Shown here in pieces: positions 37,377 to 46,982 of a stretch of DNA of 64,000 nt (its first letter is position 1; every line of letters begins with the position of its first letter). The translations under genes and the position numbers were made by a program. Origin of the DNA: Shewanella pneumatophori (GTDB lineage Bacteria > Pseudomonadota > Gammaproteobacteria > Enterobacterales > Shewanellaceae); the NCBI RefSeq assembly GCF_023283895.1, contig NZ_JAKILB010000004.1:331171-395170 (forward strand), written 5' to 3'. The notes beneath the pieces were generated by a model. That model was not told the DNA's origin and made no database searches. It saw only the letters and a list, made by a program, of their open reading frames with translations.

Positions 37377-39326
37377 ATGGAACACAGCTTTTTGATTCAA
37401 ATTTTGCTGATGTTGGTGATTGCCATTGTGTCTATCGCCATCTTAAGGCGAGCAGGACTTCCCGCAATTTTAGCTTACTTAATTACGGGGGTGATAAGTG
37501 GCCCTAGTGGGTTCCATTGGTTTACTCAGCATCAAATGCAATCGGTAGCCGAATTGGGTGTTGTGCTATTGATGTTCAGTCTAGGTCTGGAGTTTTCTCT
37601 GCCAAGATTATGGGCAATGCGCCGCACAGTATTTGGCCTAGGTAGTGCACAGGTCTTGGTGACCACCATCTTAAGTATGGCAATTGCTTTACTGTGTAAT
37701 CTAACCATCACGGAATCAGTGGTTGTTGGCTCAGCTATCGCATTATCATCAACCGCGATTGTGCTCAAATTACTCAACGAGCAGGGCTGGCTAAGACGGC
37801 GTCATGGCGAGTTATCAGTCAGTGTGTTGTTATTTCAAGATATTGCGGTTGTGCCGTTATTAATCTTATTACCTTTGCTTGCCAGTGACGGTGAGGCGTT
37901 GCTTTGGAATGATGTGGTTTTCGCTTTACTCAAAGGTGTATTAGCCTTTATAGCGTTGATGGCATTTGGTAAATGGGCCTTGCCAAAACTTTTTGATGAG
38001 GTGGCGCGCTCACGTTCTAATGAGCTATTTGTATTATCCACGTTAGTTGTTGCATTAGTTACAGGGGCAATTACTCAGTGGCTAGGTTTATCAATGGCAC
38101 TAGGTGCCTTTATGGCCGGTATGTTGCTGGGCGAAAGTCAGTACCGTCGTCAACTAGAGGCGGATATTAGGCCATTTCGCGATCTATTAATGGGTCTGTT
38201 CTTTATTTCTATCGGTATGCTGCTCGATTTTGAGCTAGTCACTCAATACTGGTGGCAGATCATCTTTATTCTTATCGCGGTGATTCTAGGCAAAGCCTTA
38301 GTTATTTTCTCTCTTCTAAAAGTAGCCAAAGAATCATTTCGCTCATCAGTGGCAACGGCGCTAAGCCTTGCCCAAGTCGGTGAGTTCAGTTTTGTTGTAT
38401 TAGCTTTGGCCGTTAACTATCAATTATTAGACAATAAAACCAGTACCACGCTGGTAATGGTTGCAGTGCTTTCTATGGCGTTAGCGCCTTGGTTAGTGCG
38501 CCACAGTGTCGATATAGCAAGAATGCTGCAAGGGCTTAAACCTAAAGCCGATAAAAATGAGTCGCTGAATGTCACCGTCGATGCGACCGATGATTTGGTA
38601 TTAATTCTAGGATACGGCCGAGTAGGGCAAACTATTGCTCGGTTTATGAAAACTGAAGCTATTCCTTATTTGGTGCTGGATCTAGATCCAACACGTGTCT
38701 CGGAGGCAAGAGCTGCTGGTGAGCCGGTATATTTTGGCGATGTATGTAAACGGAGCATCTTAAAGCAAGCCAAAGTACGCGATGCCAAGTTAATTGTAAT
38801 TACCTTTAGTAGCGAGCGAATATTAGAGGAAGTATTACCTTTATGTCGCCAATTAGCGCCGGAGGCTAAAATCTTGGTGCGTACCCGTGATGACTCAGGT
38901 ATGGAAGCACTAGAGGAGGCGGGGGCCAGTCAGGTTATTCCTGAAACGTTAGAAGGTAGCCTAATGCTGGTATCGCAAGTCTTATATCAATGCGGTGTGC
39001 CATTAGCGCGAATTTTAAAACGTCTTGAAATAGAGCGTCGTAATCATTACCAATATTTGCATGGTTTCTTCTCTGGCGCCGAAACAGATTTCACCTTGGA
39101 GCTGTTGCACGCCGTGGCCTTACCTAAAGGCGCTAACGCTGTCGGGCAAACCTTGGCTGATATTCCATGGGACAAGTTAAGAGTGGAGCTTAGAGCGGTT
39201 AGAAGGGCGGGCGCAGAAGTTGAAAGCCCAGAGCTTGATTGGCAAATTAAACCTGGCGATATCCTTATCTTACTTGGTAAACCTAGGCGTATAGAAAAAG
39301 CTGAGATCTTTCTTTTACAAGGCTAG
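37377..39326 (+). CDS. CPA2 family monovalent cation:proton antiporter with RCK domains (KefB/YbaL type)
   Basis: The 649-residue protein has about 12 hydrophobic segments in residues 1-380 of the Na_H_Exchanger family (AELGVVLLMFSLGLEFSLPR, SALSSTAIVLKLL-type region, LGAFMAGMLLGESQYRR). An RCK/TrkA-N domain follows with the nucleotide loop LILGYGRVGQTIARFMK at about 412-428, and a TrkA-C domain at the end (LRAVRRAGAEVESPELDWQI, KPGDILILLGKP). Such proteins exchange K+ or Na+ for H+ under NAD(H) or nucleotide control. Glutathione-gating residues cannot be judged, so KefB versus YbaL is left open. Ribosome site AGGAGG is strong. Confidence 0.88.
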   Translation: MEHSFLIQILLMLVIAIVSIAILRRAGLPAILAYLITGVISGPSGFHWFTQHQMQSVAELGVVLLMFSLGLEFSLPRLWAMRRTVFGLGSAQVLVTTILSMAIALLCNLTITESVVVGSAIALSSTAIVLKLLNEQGWLRRRHGELSVSVLLFQDIAVVPLLILLPLLASDGEALLWNDVVFALLKGVLAFIALMAFGKWALPKLFDEVARSRSNELFVLSTLVVALVTGAITQWLGLSMALGAFMAGMLLGESQYRRQLEADIRPFRDLLMGLFFISIGMLLDFELVTQYWWQIIFILIAVILGKALVIFSLLKVAKESFRSSVATALSLAQVGEFSFVVLALAVNYQLLDNKTSTTLVMVAVLSMALAPWLVRHSVDIARMLQGLKPKADKNESLNVTVDATDDLVLILGYGRVGQTIARFMKTEAIPYLVLDLDPTRVSEARAAGEPVYFGDVCKRSILKQAKVRDAKLIVITFSSERILEEVLPLCRQLAPEAKILVRTRDDSGMEALEEAGASQVIPETLEGSLMLVSQVLYQCGVPLARILKRLEIERRNHYQYLHGFFSGAETDFTLELLHAVALPKGANAVGQTLADIPWDKLRVELRAVRRAGAEVESPELDWQIKPGDILILLGKPRRIEKAEIFLLQG

Positions 39327-39362
39327 AGATGTTTATAAATCATCGAGGTAACAGGAAAACTT

Positions 39363-40082
39363 ATGCACTATTTGATACTTATTTTGCTAGCACCACTTTT
39401 TATTTTCCAAGCAAAACGAGTCAAGAAAAATACGCCAAGATTACCTGAAGCTAAAGGTGAAAGAGCCGGAGTGACAGGTAATGGCGAGCAATTATCTGTG
39501 CTTATTTTTGGCGACTCTGCGGCGGCTGGCGTGGGCGTTTCATGTCAATCACAAGCGCTTAGTGGCGTGGTAGCTGAGGCTTTAGCCAAGCAATATCAAG
39601 TTAGCTGGCAGCTTTGGGCTAAATCGGGTTACAACACAGCAAGAGCATTAACAATGCTGCAGAAAAAGCTAGATTCAAAACCAAGATTGCGACTCGATGC
39701 GGCGATAGTCTCGCTTGGAGTTAACGATGTATTGAGTCCGTTATCAGCGAAAACTTGGCTTAAGCAACAACAAGCATTGGTGGAGTTGATGAGTACTGAT
39801 GCGCAGTGTAAAACGCTGGTGTTAACTCGCGTACCGCCTATGGGGGAGTTTCCTGTTTTACCGCAACCGCTACGATGGTTTTTAGGTAAGCGCAGCCAAG
39901 AATTTAACCGCCAGTTAGAGCGTTATGTCAAAACAGAAGCTCGTTGTGTTTTGCTTGAATTTGGACAGCAGCTAGACGGCAGCGCAATGGCAAGTGATGG
40001 ATTTCACCCCGGGCCGCTTATCTATCAAGATTGGGGGCAAACTGCAGCTAAGGTTATTCTGCAACATACAACCACAAGCTAA
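39363..40082 (+). CDS. SGNH/GDSL hydrolase
   Basis: The 239-residue protein has an N-terminal hydrophobic signal or anchor (YLILILLAPLFIFQA). The SGNH blocks are: GDSAAAGVGVSC (block I Ser), a Gly block around SGYNTARAL, SLGVNDVLSP (block III Asn) and DGFHPGPLIYQDWG (block V Asp and His). An extracytoplasmic esterase or lipase is likely; the substrate is unknown. It lies 36 bp after the antiporter gene, so the two may share a transcript. Confidence 0.87.
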   Translation: MHYLILILLAPLFIFQAKRVKKNTPRLPEAKGERAGVTGNGEQLSVLIFGDSAAAGVGVSCQSQALSGVVAEALAKQYQVSWQLWAKSGYNTARALTMLQKKLDSKPRLRLDAAIVSLGVNDVLSPLSAKTWLKQQQALVELMSTDAQCKTLVLTRVPPMGEFPVLPQPLRWFLGKRSQEFNRQLERYVKTEARCVLLEFGQQLDGSAMASDGFHPGPLIYQDWGQTAAKVILQHTTTS

Positions 40083-40093
40083 ATATGCCAAGT

Positions 40094-40126
40094 GGTTTAG
40101 TGTTTAGTGTTTAGTGTTTGGTGTTT
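40094..40126. repeat. Short tandem repeat of GTTTAGT units
   Basis: About four consecutive 7-bp units (GTTTAGT, the last with one change) lie in the 54-bp gap between two convergent genes. It is a simple sequence repeat prone to slippage; no function is evident. Confidence 0.7.
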
Positions 40127-40136
40127 GAATATTGCC

Positions 40137-41261
40137 CTAATCTATTTTGAAAAAGTGCTTTATTTCATCAATTTGGCACATAGCGTCTTGATAACCCAGT
40201 TCGATTAGCGCACTACAATATCCTTGCTCAAATAATAAATAAGACACAATACTTGAATCTGAGTGCTCATTTATCCCCAGTGCCCGTAACATCATTTTGA
40301 TGGCAAAAGGCATATCTTCAAAGTAACGCGATGCCATAGCACTTAAATCTTCACTAGGTTTTATCACTAAGGTTTCAATGCGCTTTAAGGCGAGTTTTTG
40401 ACGACTTTTTTCAGGGATTAGCTCGAGCGTGTTATTGATCCGCTCCAGCCGTTCAAGATCGCTATTTAAGGTGTCGGAGAAAATGGTATCGAGTAAGTGG
40501 CCGGCAATAGTGGCAGTTTTGGGATGATGAGCTAACTCTTTGGCTTGTACCTTATGTGGGCTCTCAAGGTTAATCACCATAATTTTATCAGCACCTAGAT
40601 GAATGGGGCCGCTTAAAGGCGCGAGTTGGTGCACTGAGCCATCGCCATAATACTCCTGGTTCACCCTTACTGACGGAAACACTAAAGGGATCGCAGCACT
40701 GGCAAGTAAATGGTCGGTGTGTAGCCTTGTACGTACTCCATGACGTCTAGCTCGTTGCCAGTTATCAATATGAGCATTGGCTTGAAAAAAGGTTACTGAG
40801 CGCGAATTGTTATAGCAGGAAGTATCTAAACTGACGGCTTCTAGCGCACCGCTATTAATATTACGGTCAATACGTTCAAAACTGATTAAGTTATTGAGCA
40901 GTTGACGCAGTGGATCACTATTAAATAGGCTGCCAGCTGTATTGGATGCGCTATTACTTTGTAGGCCTTTTAAAGCCATTTTACTTAAGTGTTTTAACAC
41001 TCCGCCTATGGAGGCGTGGTAAACTTTTTTAGCATGAATATGACGCCATACCCATTCAAGTTTTCTCACTCCTAAATGAAAACAAGAGGCATGAGTGGCT
41101 AATGAGGTGGCGTTAATTGCACCCGCTGACGTGCCGCAGACAATTTTAAAAGGAATGCCGTGGTTACGTGGATAAAATTGCACAATCGCCTTGAGCACAC
41201 CAATTTGATAAGCCGCTCTTGCGCCACCACCACCGAGTACCAACGCCGTTTTTTGTTGCAA
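40137..41261 (-). CDS. Patatin-like phospholipase
   Basis: The 374-residue protein has the oxyanion loop LVLGGGGARAAYQIGVLKAI (residues 8-27), the nucleophile motif CGTSAGAIN (Ser near residue 46) and the catalytic Asp in YYGDGSVHQLAPLSG (DGS near 207), so the Ser-Asp dyad is complete. There is no signal peptide. The C-terminal half is helical and family-specific. Likely a cytosolic or membrane-peripheral lipid acyl hydrolase acting in lipid turnover; substrate not inferable. Confidence 0.9.
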   Translation of the reverse strand: MQQKTALVLGGGGARAAYQIGVLKAIVQFYPRNHGIPFKIVCGTSAGAINATSLATHASCFHLGVRKLEWVWRHIHAKKVYHASIGGVLKHLSKMALKGLQSNSASNTAGSLFNSDPLRQLLNNLISFERIDRNINSGALEAVSLDTSCYNNSRSVTFFQANAHIDNWQRARRHGVRTRLHTDHLLASAAIPLVFPSVRVNQEYYGDGSVHQLAPLSGPIHLGADKIMVINLESPHKVQAKELAHHPKTATIAGHLLDTIFSDTLNSDLERLERINNTLELIPEKSRQKLALKRIETLVIKPSEDLSAMASRYFEDMPFAIKMMLRALGINEHSDSSIVSYLLFEQGYCSALIELGYQDAMCQIDEIKHFFKID

Positions 41262-41393
41262 CTCGACGCTCCTTATCGTTTGAAAAATACAACGTATTTA
41301 TAATCTTGCTGTTAATTTCAGAATATGTGACTCCGCTAGCTTGTTCAAGAAAAAGCTTAAAAATTATTCACGCATTGCAATTAATAAAATCTC

Positions 41394-41664
41394 TTATACC
41401 AATCAGTATAAGAATTTGATCAACTCAGAACGATTTTTGGCAAACTAATTCAAGATGAATAGCTGTAATAATGGTTATTCCCTTATCAAGCTATTCAACG
41501 CAGAAGTAGGCAGCCAAAAACGTTCCAGAATGGCGAGTTTTAGCGATTCTGATGCTGTGTTAACGAATTCGAACGTAGAACAACTATGCTCTTCATTCGT
41601 TGCCTTGCCTCAAAATCGCTAAACTCTCGCTGAGTGATTAAATGTTTATACTGATTGGTATTAA
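41394..41664. mobile_element. MITE-like inverted-repeat element, copy B
   Basis: A 271-bp element with terminal inverted repeats whose outer 16 bp, ATACCAATCAGTATAA, are perfect. The similarity continues inward (ATTTRATC, ACTCAG) to about 35 bp. It encodes no protein. The whole sequence reappears inverted at 54820-55152 with the same order of internal blocks (GGCAAACTAATTCAAGATGA, AGCTATTCAACG, ACGTTCCAGAATGGCGAG). It lies between the divergent promoters of the patatin gene and the terminator of proS. Confidence 0.85.
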
Positions 41665-41717
41665 GCGGTATCGAAGGCGATATGTTTGTCTTGAGATTCT
41701 GGATTTTTCCCATAAAA

Positions 41718-41746
41718 AAACGCCGATGTGATAAACATCGGCGTTT
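41718..41746 (-). terminator. Intrinsic terminator after proS
   Basis: AAACGCCGATGT and ACATCGGCGTTT form a perfect 12-bp stem with a 5-nt loop and an A-run (T-run on the minus strand). Confidence 0.85.
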
Positions 41747-41790
41747 GTAGATTATCGAGTTGGATACTCGTGATAAAAGCCTGTTAGCGA

Positions 41791-43503
41791 TTAAGCTTGT
41801 TGTGCTTTTAAGAACTCAACGATTTGGTCTAGTGGGATATCTTGCTTCTCACCAGTACGGCGGTTCTTATATTCGAACATACCGTTATCGATGTTACGGT
41901 CACCAATAACCACTACATGTGGAATACCGATAAGCTCCATATCGGCAAACATTACACCTGGACGCTCTTTACGATCATCAAACATCACTTCGATACCAGC
42001 GTCGTTTAGATCTTGGTAAAGCTGCTCAGCGATATCTTTAACGCGGTGCGACTTGTGCATGTTCATTGGCAAAATACCAACAGTGAACGGTGCAATCGCT
42101 TCTGGCCAGATAATACCGCGATCATCGTTGTTTTGCTCAATTGCAGCGGCAACCATACGGCTAACACCAACACCGTAACAACCCATAAGTAGAGTCTGTG
42201 ACTTACCGTTTTGGTCAAGTACGTTAGCGTTCATTGCTTCTGAGTAGTTAGTACCTAGCTGGAAGATATGACCCACTTCGATACCGCGAAGCAGGGCAAT
42301 GGTACCTTTACCACATGGGCTAGGCTCACCTTCGATGATGTTACGTAGATCGAATGCAGCAGCCTCTGGAAGATCGCGCTCCCAGTTGATACCGAAATAG
42401 TGCTTACCATCTTCGTTTGCACCAGCGCCAAAGTCACTCATGATGCTAACGCTGTGGTCAACAAATACAGGCATGTTTAGGCCAACAGGACCGATAGAGC
42501 CAGTTCCTGCGCCTACAGCATCACGAATAGCAGCTTCGTCAGCAAACTCAAATGGTGCTAATACCGCATCTAGTTTCTCAGCTTTAACTTCGTTTAGCTC
42601 GTGGTCACCACGGATAACGATAGCCACTAATGGCGCTTCTTCAGTTGCACCTTTAACGATAAGTGTTTTAACTGTTTTCTCAATCGCAATACCGTGTTGC
42701 TCAACAAGTTCAGCAATCGTTTTAGCGTTTGGCGTGTCAACTAACGTCATTTCGCTAGTTGCTGCTTGACGCGTTTCAGTTGGCATTGGCGCTTCACATT
42801 TTTCAATGTTTGCAGCGTAATCGCTTTCTGTAGAGTAAGCGATTAAATCTTCACCGCTGTTAGCTAACACGTGGAATTCGTGTGACAAGCTACCGCCGAT
42901 AGAACCGGTATCAGCCATTACAGGACGGAACGCTAAACCTAAACGCTCTAGGATGTTGCAATAAGCTTGGAACATCGCTTCGTAGGTTTCATTCATGGTT
43001 TCTTGATCGATATGGAAAGAGTAAGCATCTTTCATCAAGAATTCACGTGAACGCATTACACCAAAACGTGGACGAACTTCGTCACGGAATTTGGTTTGAA
43101 TTTGGTATAGGTTAAGTGGTAACTGCTTGTATGAGTTAACCTCTTTACGCACGATATCAGTGATCACTTCTTCGTGAGTTGGACCTAGTACGAAGTCACG
43201 GTTGTGACGGTCTTGGAAACGAAGTAGTTCAGGGCCAAACTTATCAAAACGACCTGTTTCAACCCAAAGATCAGCAGGTTGAACCATAGGCATTAGGATC
43301 TCAACTGAGCCCGCTTTGTTCATTTCTTCACGAACAATCGCTTCGATTTTACGTAGTACACGTAAACCTGTCGGCAACCAGCTGTATAAGCCTGATGCGT
43401 TACGACGGATCATACCCGCACGTAACATTAACTGATGACTAATCACTTCTGCATTTGCAGGAGTTTCTTTTTGTGTTGATAGCAGGTACTTGCTTACGCG
43501 CAT
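41791..43503 (-). CDS. proS: Prolyl-tRNA synthetase (bacterial type)
   Basis: The 570-residue enzyme charges tRNA-Pro. It has class II core motifs ([20 protein letters not shown], then [21 protein letters not shown] as motif 2, shown split). The INS editing domain inserted at about residues 225-385 hydrolyses Ala-tRNA-Pro, and the C-terminal anticodon-binding domain begins near VGILPMNMH. The presence of the INS domain marks the E. coli-like type. Followed by a strong terminator. Confidence 0.97.
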   Translation of the reverse strand: MRVSKYLLSTQKETPANAEVISHQLMLRAGMIRRNASGLYSWLPTGLRVLRKIEAIVREEMNKAGSVEILMPMVQPADLWVETGRFDKFGPELLRFQDRHNRDFVLGPTHEEVITDIVRKEVNSYKQLPLNLYQIQTKFRDEVRPRFGVMRSREFLMKDAYSFHIDQETMNETYEAMFQAYCNILERLGLAFRPVMADTGSIGGSLSHEFHVLANSGEDLIAYSTESDYAANIEKCEAPMPTETRQAATSEMTLVDTPNAKTIAELVEQHGIAIEKTVKTLIVKGATEEAPLVAIVIRGDHELNEVKAEKLDAVLAPFEFADEAAIRDAVGAGTGSIGPVGLNMPVFVDHSVSIMSDFGAGANEDGKHYFGINWERDLPEAAAFDLRNIIEGEPSPCGKGTIALLRGIEVGHIFQLGTNYSEAMNANVLDQNGKSQTLLMGCYGVGVSRMVAAAIEQNNDDRGIIWPEAIAPFTVGILPMNMHKSHRVKDIAEQLYQDLNDAGIEVMFDDRKERPGVMFADMELIGIPHVVVIGDRNIDNGMFEYKNRRTGEKQDIPLDQIVEFLKAQQA

Positions 43504-43648
43504 TACCGGTGTCCAAATTTGAGTTGAATGGGCGCTATTTTATCACTTGTAGAGGTTCTGTCACCTAGGTATTTAGGGAATTAGTCGATTTTATTGGCTT
43601 TGGCGCAGTGCTATGCGCTTTTGTTAGCTAAATAAGGCTGATTTTAAC

Positions 43649-44293
43649 TTAGCTTTTATCACGTCTATCGCCGATCACACGAGCAGGGTTGCCGGCAACG
43701 ATAGCGTAATCGGCGACATCTTTAGTTACGATAGTGCCCATGCCAATAACGGCGTGATTACCGATAGTGACGCCATCAACAATACCGGCCTGTGCGCCAA
43801 TCCATACATCTTCACCAATCACTACGCCTTTAGAGTTTGAGGCTTGTTGGTAAATAGGTGTATCAGGCGCCATACCATGATTAAACGCATAGATGGTGAC
43901 GTTATTCGCAATGCGTGTTTGATTGCCTATGGTTATACCGTGGCGGCCACCATCAAGTGAGCAACCATGATTAATCGCCACTTCATCGCCCATATTGATT
44001 GGCCCATGTAAAAAGCTATCTGCGGCAATCATGCACTGCGCACCGATGTTAATGTTGCGGCCTGGCTCGGCAAATAAATTTGCTTCTGGGGCAACAAAGC
44101 TACGCTCGCCAATACTGATGGTTTCAACAGCACAAAAATGCGCTTGAACTTCATCTTGCCAAGGTTTTGCCCACTCAAGGTGTTTATCTTTAAGTGAGAA
44201 ATACAGCCAAGGCATATAAGACAAGCGTTTTTTATGTTGGGTACGGTAGTCGGGTTTTGGTTGTAAATTAGCTGGCACGTTTGGTTGTGACAT
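43649..44293 (-). CDS. Hexapeptide-repeat acyltransferase (LacA/NodL-like)
   Basis: The 214-residue protein has a non-repetitive N-terminal 60 residues and a left-handed beta-helix. The active-site-type segment is NVTIYAFNHGMAPDTPIY with His as presumed base, followed by VVIGEDVWIGAQAGIVDGV and a closing AIVAGNPARVIGDRR. The end block is that of O-acetyltransferases such as maltose/galactoside acetyltransferases. The acceptor is unknown. It sits 2 bp after trmO in the same direction and is probably co-transcribed. Confidence 0.85.
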   Translation of the reverse strand: MSQPNVPANLQPKPDYRTQHKKRLSYMPWLYFSLKDKHLEWAKPWQDEVQAHFCAVETISIGERSFVAPEANLFAEPGRNINIGAQCMIAADSFLHGPINMGDEVAINHGCSLDGGRHGITIGNQTRIANNVTIYAFNHGMAPDTPIYQQASNSKGVVIGEDVWIGAQAGIVDGVTIGNHAVIGMGTIVTKDVADYAIVAGNPARVIGDRRDKS

Positions 44294-44295
44294 AG

Positions 44296-45045
44296 TTAAT
44301 CATGGGCCTGTGAAGCTAGCTTTTGGCCAATGGTTGATGCTCTTAACTCAATAACCTCAATACCTGCATCGGTAACAATCCACAGAATATCTAAATCGTA
44401 CAGTGCCACTTGATATAGCTTAGGGTCCGCCTTAGCTTTTTTATAAGCTGGGCGAGGGTCCTGGGCTAATACGCCTTCAATCAATTCTTGTAGGCGAGGG
44501 TAAGCCGGGTTTTGTTGATAAGTAGCAAGCTGGACCTGTGCTTGCTCGTTAAAGTAAACATTCGCTAAAACTGGCGCTTCTTGGGCTATACCACCTTGAG
44601 CATTTTCAATTGAGTCTGAAAATGGAATATAAGGTTTAATATCGATAATGGGCGTGCCATCGAGTAAGTCCATGCCTGAGATCTCAAGACTTACTTTACC
44701 GTTATTTGTGTGCACAGCATGCAGTTTTACCACAGACTGACCAATACCGTTAGGTCTGAATGTTGAGCGCGTGGCAAATACGCCTAGCTTTTCATTCCCG
44801 CCGAGTCTAGGCGGGCGCACAGTCGTTTTCCAGCCAGCCGCTAGATTTTCGTGAAAACAAAAAAGTAACCACAAATGTGAATACTGCTCTAAGCCTCTAA
44901 CAGCATCAATTTGGTTAAATGGCGGGGCTAATTCAACAAAACCGCGGGCGGCGCTGACAAGTCCTGGCTGTCTGGGGATACCAAACTTTTGTTTATAAGG
45001 AGTGCGGCAGTAGGCAACGGCTTGAATTTGGCTATTAAAAGACAT
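44296..45045 (-). CDS. trmO: tRNA (N6-threonylcarbamoyladenosine(37)-N6)-methyltransferase TrmO
   Basis: TrmO (formerly TsaA/YaeB) uses SAM to methylate t6A37 to m6t6A in some tRNAs. The 249-residue protein starts with the UPF0066 beta-barrel domain (AVAYCRTPYKQKFGIPRQPG, FRPNGIGQSVVKL, LLDGTPIIDIKPYIPFSDS). It ends in the small C-terminal domain found in E. coli YaeB. The gene stands between rcsF and proS as in E. coli, with one acyltransferase gene inserted before proS. Confidence 0.93.
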   Translation of the reverse strand: MSFNSQIQAVAYCRTPYKQKFGIPRQPGLVSAARGFVELAPPFNQIDAVRGLEQYSHLWLLFCFHENLAAGWKTTVRPPRLGGNEKLGVFATRSTFRPNGIGQSVVKLHAVHTNNGKVSLEISGMDLLDGTPIIDIKPYIPFSDSIENAQGGIAQEAPVLANVYFNEQAQVQLATYQQNPAYPRLQELIEGVLAQDPRPAYKKAKADPKLYQVALYDLDILWIVTDAGIEVIELRASTIGQKLASQAHD

Positions 45046-45075
45046 TTAGGTTACTTCTAAAATCAGTAAATATAT

Positions 45076-45456
45076 TTACTGTTGGTTGGTGGTGATAATT
45101 GCTTGGCCAACGCATAATGCGCGGCTAACACAGTTTGGGCTAGCTTCTTCAATCAATAAGCAATTCTTAATGACTAAGCCATTAGCTTGTTTATCAGCGG
45201 CGGCGCGGCGAGCAAGCGTGCGCGCTTCTGCTATCGATGCTGGAGCATCATTTTCAGAAACCTGACAGGTTTCACCTTCAACTAGACCTTTTATTTCAAA
45301 AGGGCCTACAGGTTGCATTGCACCTTCATACACAGTTACATCAGACGCTTTAAAGTAGTCGTTGATAGCATCGCTATCGAGGTTACTGTTAAAGGTGTAA
45401 TCACCGGCACAGCCGCTGAGCATGATGATAAAAGCGGGTAGAAGTAATTTTTTCAT
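45076..45456 (-). CDS. rcsF: Outer-membrane lipoprotein RcsF
   Basis: In enterobacteria RcsF senses envelope stress at the outer membrane and signals to the Rcs phosphorelay via IgaA. The 126-residue precursor has a lipoprotein signal (KKLLLPAFIIMLSGC, lipobox LSGC). Four Cys in the mature domain (ETCQV, KNCLL, PNCVS, ALCVG) match the two non-consecutive disulfides of RcsF. The frame could start 14 codons earlier, but the signal peptide fixes MKKLLLP. Whether this organism has RcsB/C/D cannot be seen here. Confidence 0.9.
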   Translation of the reverse strand: MKKLLLPAFIIMLSGCAGDYTFNSNLDSDAINDYFKASDVTVYEGAMQPVGPFEIKGLVEGETCQVSENDAPASIAEARTLARRAAADKQANGLVIKNCLLIEEASPNCVSRALCVGQAIITTNQQ

Positions 45457-45511
45457 GGTGCGGGCCTGTTTTATTATTGAAGTAAGGGTAATCCACATTT
45501 TGTGGCAAACA

Positions 45512-45538
45512 AAAAAGTGCTCATTAAGAGCACTTTTT
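45512..45538. terminator. Terminator between the amidohydrolase operon and rcsF
   Basis: AAAAAGTGCTC and GAGCACTTTTT form a perfect 11-bp stem with a 5-nt loop. It ends the amidohydrolase transcript on the minus strand. Confidence 0.85.
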
Positions 45539-45575
45539 AAAGGATTTACTTTTATTGCGCTATAAGTCTGAAATT

Positions 45576-46982
45576 CTAGCGCTTTAGGTACTTTTGATAA
45601 AGCTGTTGATGACGATTATTCAAATCAATTTTGCGACCATCAATATAGATAGACTCTATTCCAGCTTGCATAGGATCTAAAATATCCCCCGTCGCCAAAA
45701 TAATATTGGCTTTAAAGCCAGGGGCGATTGCGCCCATATCGTCAATATCTAATATTTTAGCGGCATCTAAAGTAATGCTTTGCAGTGCTTCATCTTTGGT
45801 TAGTCCGTAAGCCACGCTTTGCCCAGCAGCAAAAGGTAAATTACGGCTATTCCAGTCTGATGAAAAACCTAACGCAAAAGGAACCTGTGCTTGCTTAAGT
45901 AGCGCAGGGATCTTAAAGGCTAAATCAATAGGCTCATCTTTACGCTTTGGTAAGGCGAGTGTTTGATTATAAACCACCTTAGCATCGACCTCTGCTAAAG
46001 CATCTGCCACTCGCCATGCATCGTATCCACCTACGATCACAATGCTAAAGCTGTATTGCTTGGCCAGCGCGATGGCTTGCTCTATTTGCTGTTGTGATTG
46101 GGCATGAATAAATAGCTGAGCATTGCCTTCATAAAGCGGTGCAAGTGCTTGCCAACGAAGATCTATCTTATCGATTTTACCCGCTTGCTTGGCTAGTAAA
46201 TAACGTTGACCGTCAGAAAATGCATCAAATACCTTGGCAACGCGGTGCTCAAGATCGGCCAGTTGCTCTTTACGCTTATCATCATCTTTGGATAACCAAC
46301 GTACGTGTGGCCAATAAAGATGAAACTGCTTTTTGGATTCAACTAGCGCATCTTCAATTGTCCAACTGTCCATTGAGACTAAAGCCGACTGTCCTGATAA
46401 ACCGTCGCCTTGAGGCACGACTTGCGCATGAGTAATGCCATTAACTCTGACTGTTGGAATAATTTCAGAGTCGGGGTTAAACGCGGTAATTGCTTCTAAT
46501 TGCGGATTAATAAAACCCACTTCATAGGCATCATTACTTGGGCGCATCATTTCTACTTCAACTAACCCCATGGTGGTATCAAGCGCAATAAGCCCTGGAT
46601 ATAAGTGTTTGTCGCTAGCATCGATGATTTGCGCTTGGCTAATTAGCTCAGCTTGATTAATTAATTGGGCATGGTCAGATTGTTGCGCTGTAGCCAATGC
46701 AGCAGCTGGATCGGTTGTAAGCTCTAAATCTTTTGATACCGCAATCACTTTGCCGTCAGCAATGAGCACATCACTATCGAGCAGAACGCCATTGGTAACT
46801 GTGTGCACCGTAGCATTGGTAAACAGGATAGGCTGGCTTTGGGGAGCTGCTGGCAGCATATCATGGCTATTGGCCAAAAAACTGATTGGTAAGCTCAATA
46901 GCGCGATGGCTTGTACCAAGGCATTTGGCTGATAACTATTTGGCTTAACACCTGTTTGCTTAAAAGAGATTATAGATTTCAT
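45576..46982 (-). CDS. Exported amidohydrolase-like protein lacking the HxH metal motif
   Basis: The 468-residue protein has a hydrophobic N-terminal segment (ALVQAIALLSLPISFLA) after a polar lead, probably a signal sequence. The amidohydrolase composite fold follows: an N-terminal beta-sandwich (LFTNATVHTVTNGVLLDSDV), a barrel with the YPGLIALDTTMGLVEVEMM strand, and a closing GAIAPGFKANIILATGDILD. Where active enzymes have HxH after 'PGLID' this protein has none, so hydrolytic metal binding is doubtful, although an Asp is kept in GFSSDW. The ATG overlaps the stop of the preceding amidohydrolase gene (TAATG). Co-expression suggests a heteromeric partner; that is inference. Confidence 0.85.
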   Translation of the reverse strand: MKSIISFKQTGVKPNSYQPNALVQAIALLSLPISFLANSHDMLPAAPQSQPILFTNATVHTVTNGVLLDSDVLIADGKVIAVSKDLELTTDPAAALATAQQSDHAQLINQAELISQAQIIDASDKHLYPGLIALDTTMGLVEVEMMRPSNDAYEVGFINPQLEAITAFNPDSEIIPTVRVNGITHAQVVPQGDGLSGQSALVSMDSWTIEDALVESKKQFHLYWPHVRWLSKDDDKRKEQLADLEHRVAKVFDAFSDGQRYLLAKQAGKIDKIDLRWQALAPLYEGNAQLFIHAQSQQQIEQAIALAKQYSFSIVIVGGYDAWRVADALAEVDAKVVYNQTLALPKRKDEPIDLAFKIPALLKQAQVPFALGFSSDWNSRNLPFAAGQSVAYGLTKDEALQSITLDAAKILDIDDMGAIAPGFKANIILATGDILDPMQAGIESIYIDGRKIDLNNRHQQLYQKYLKR

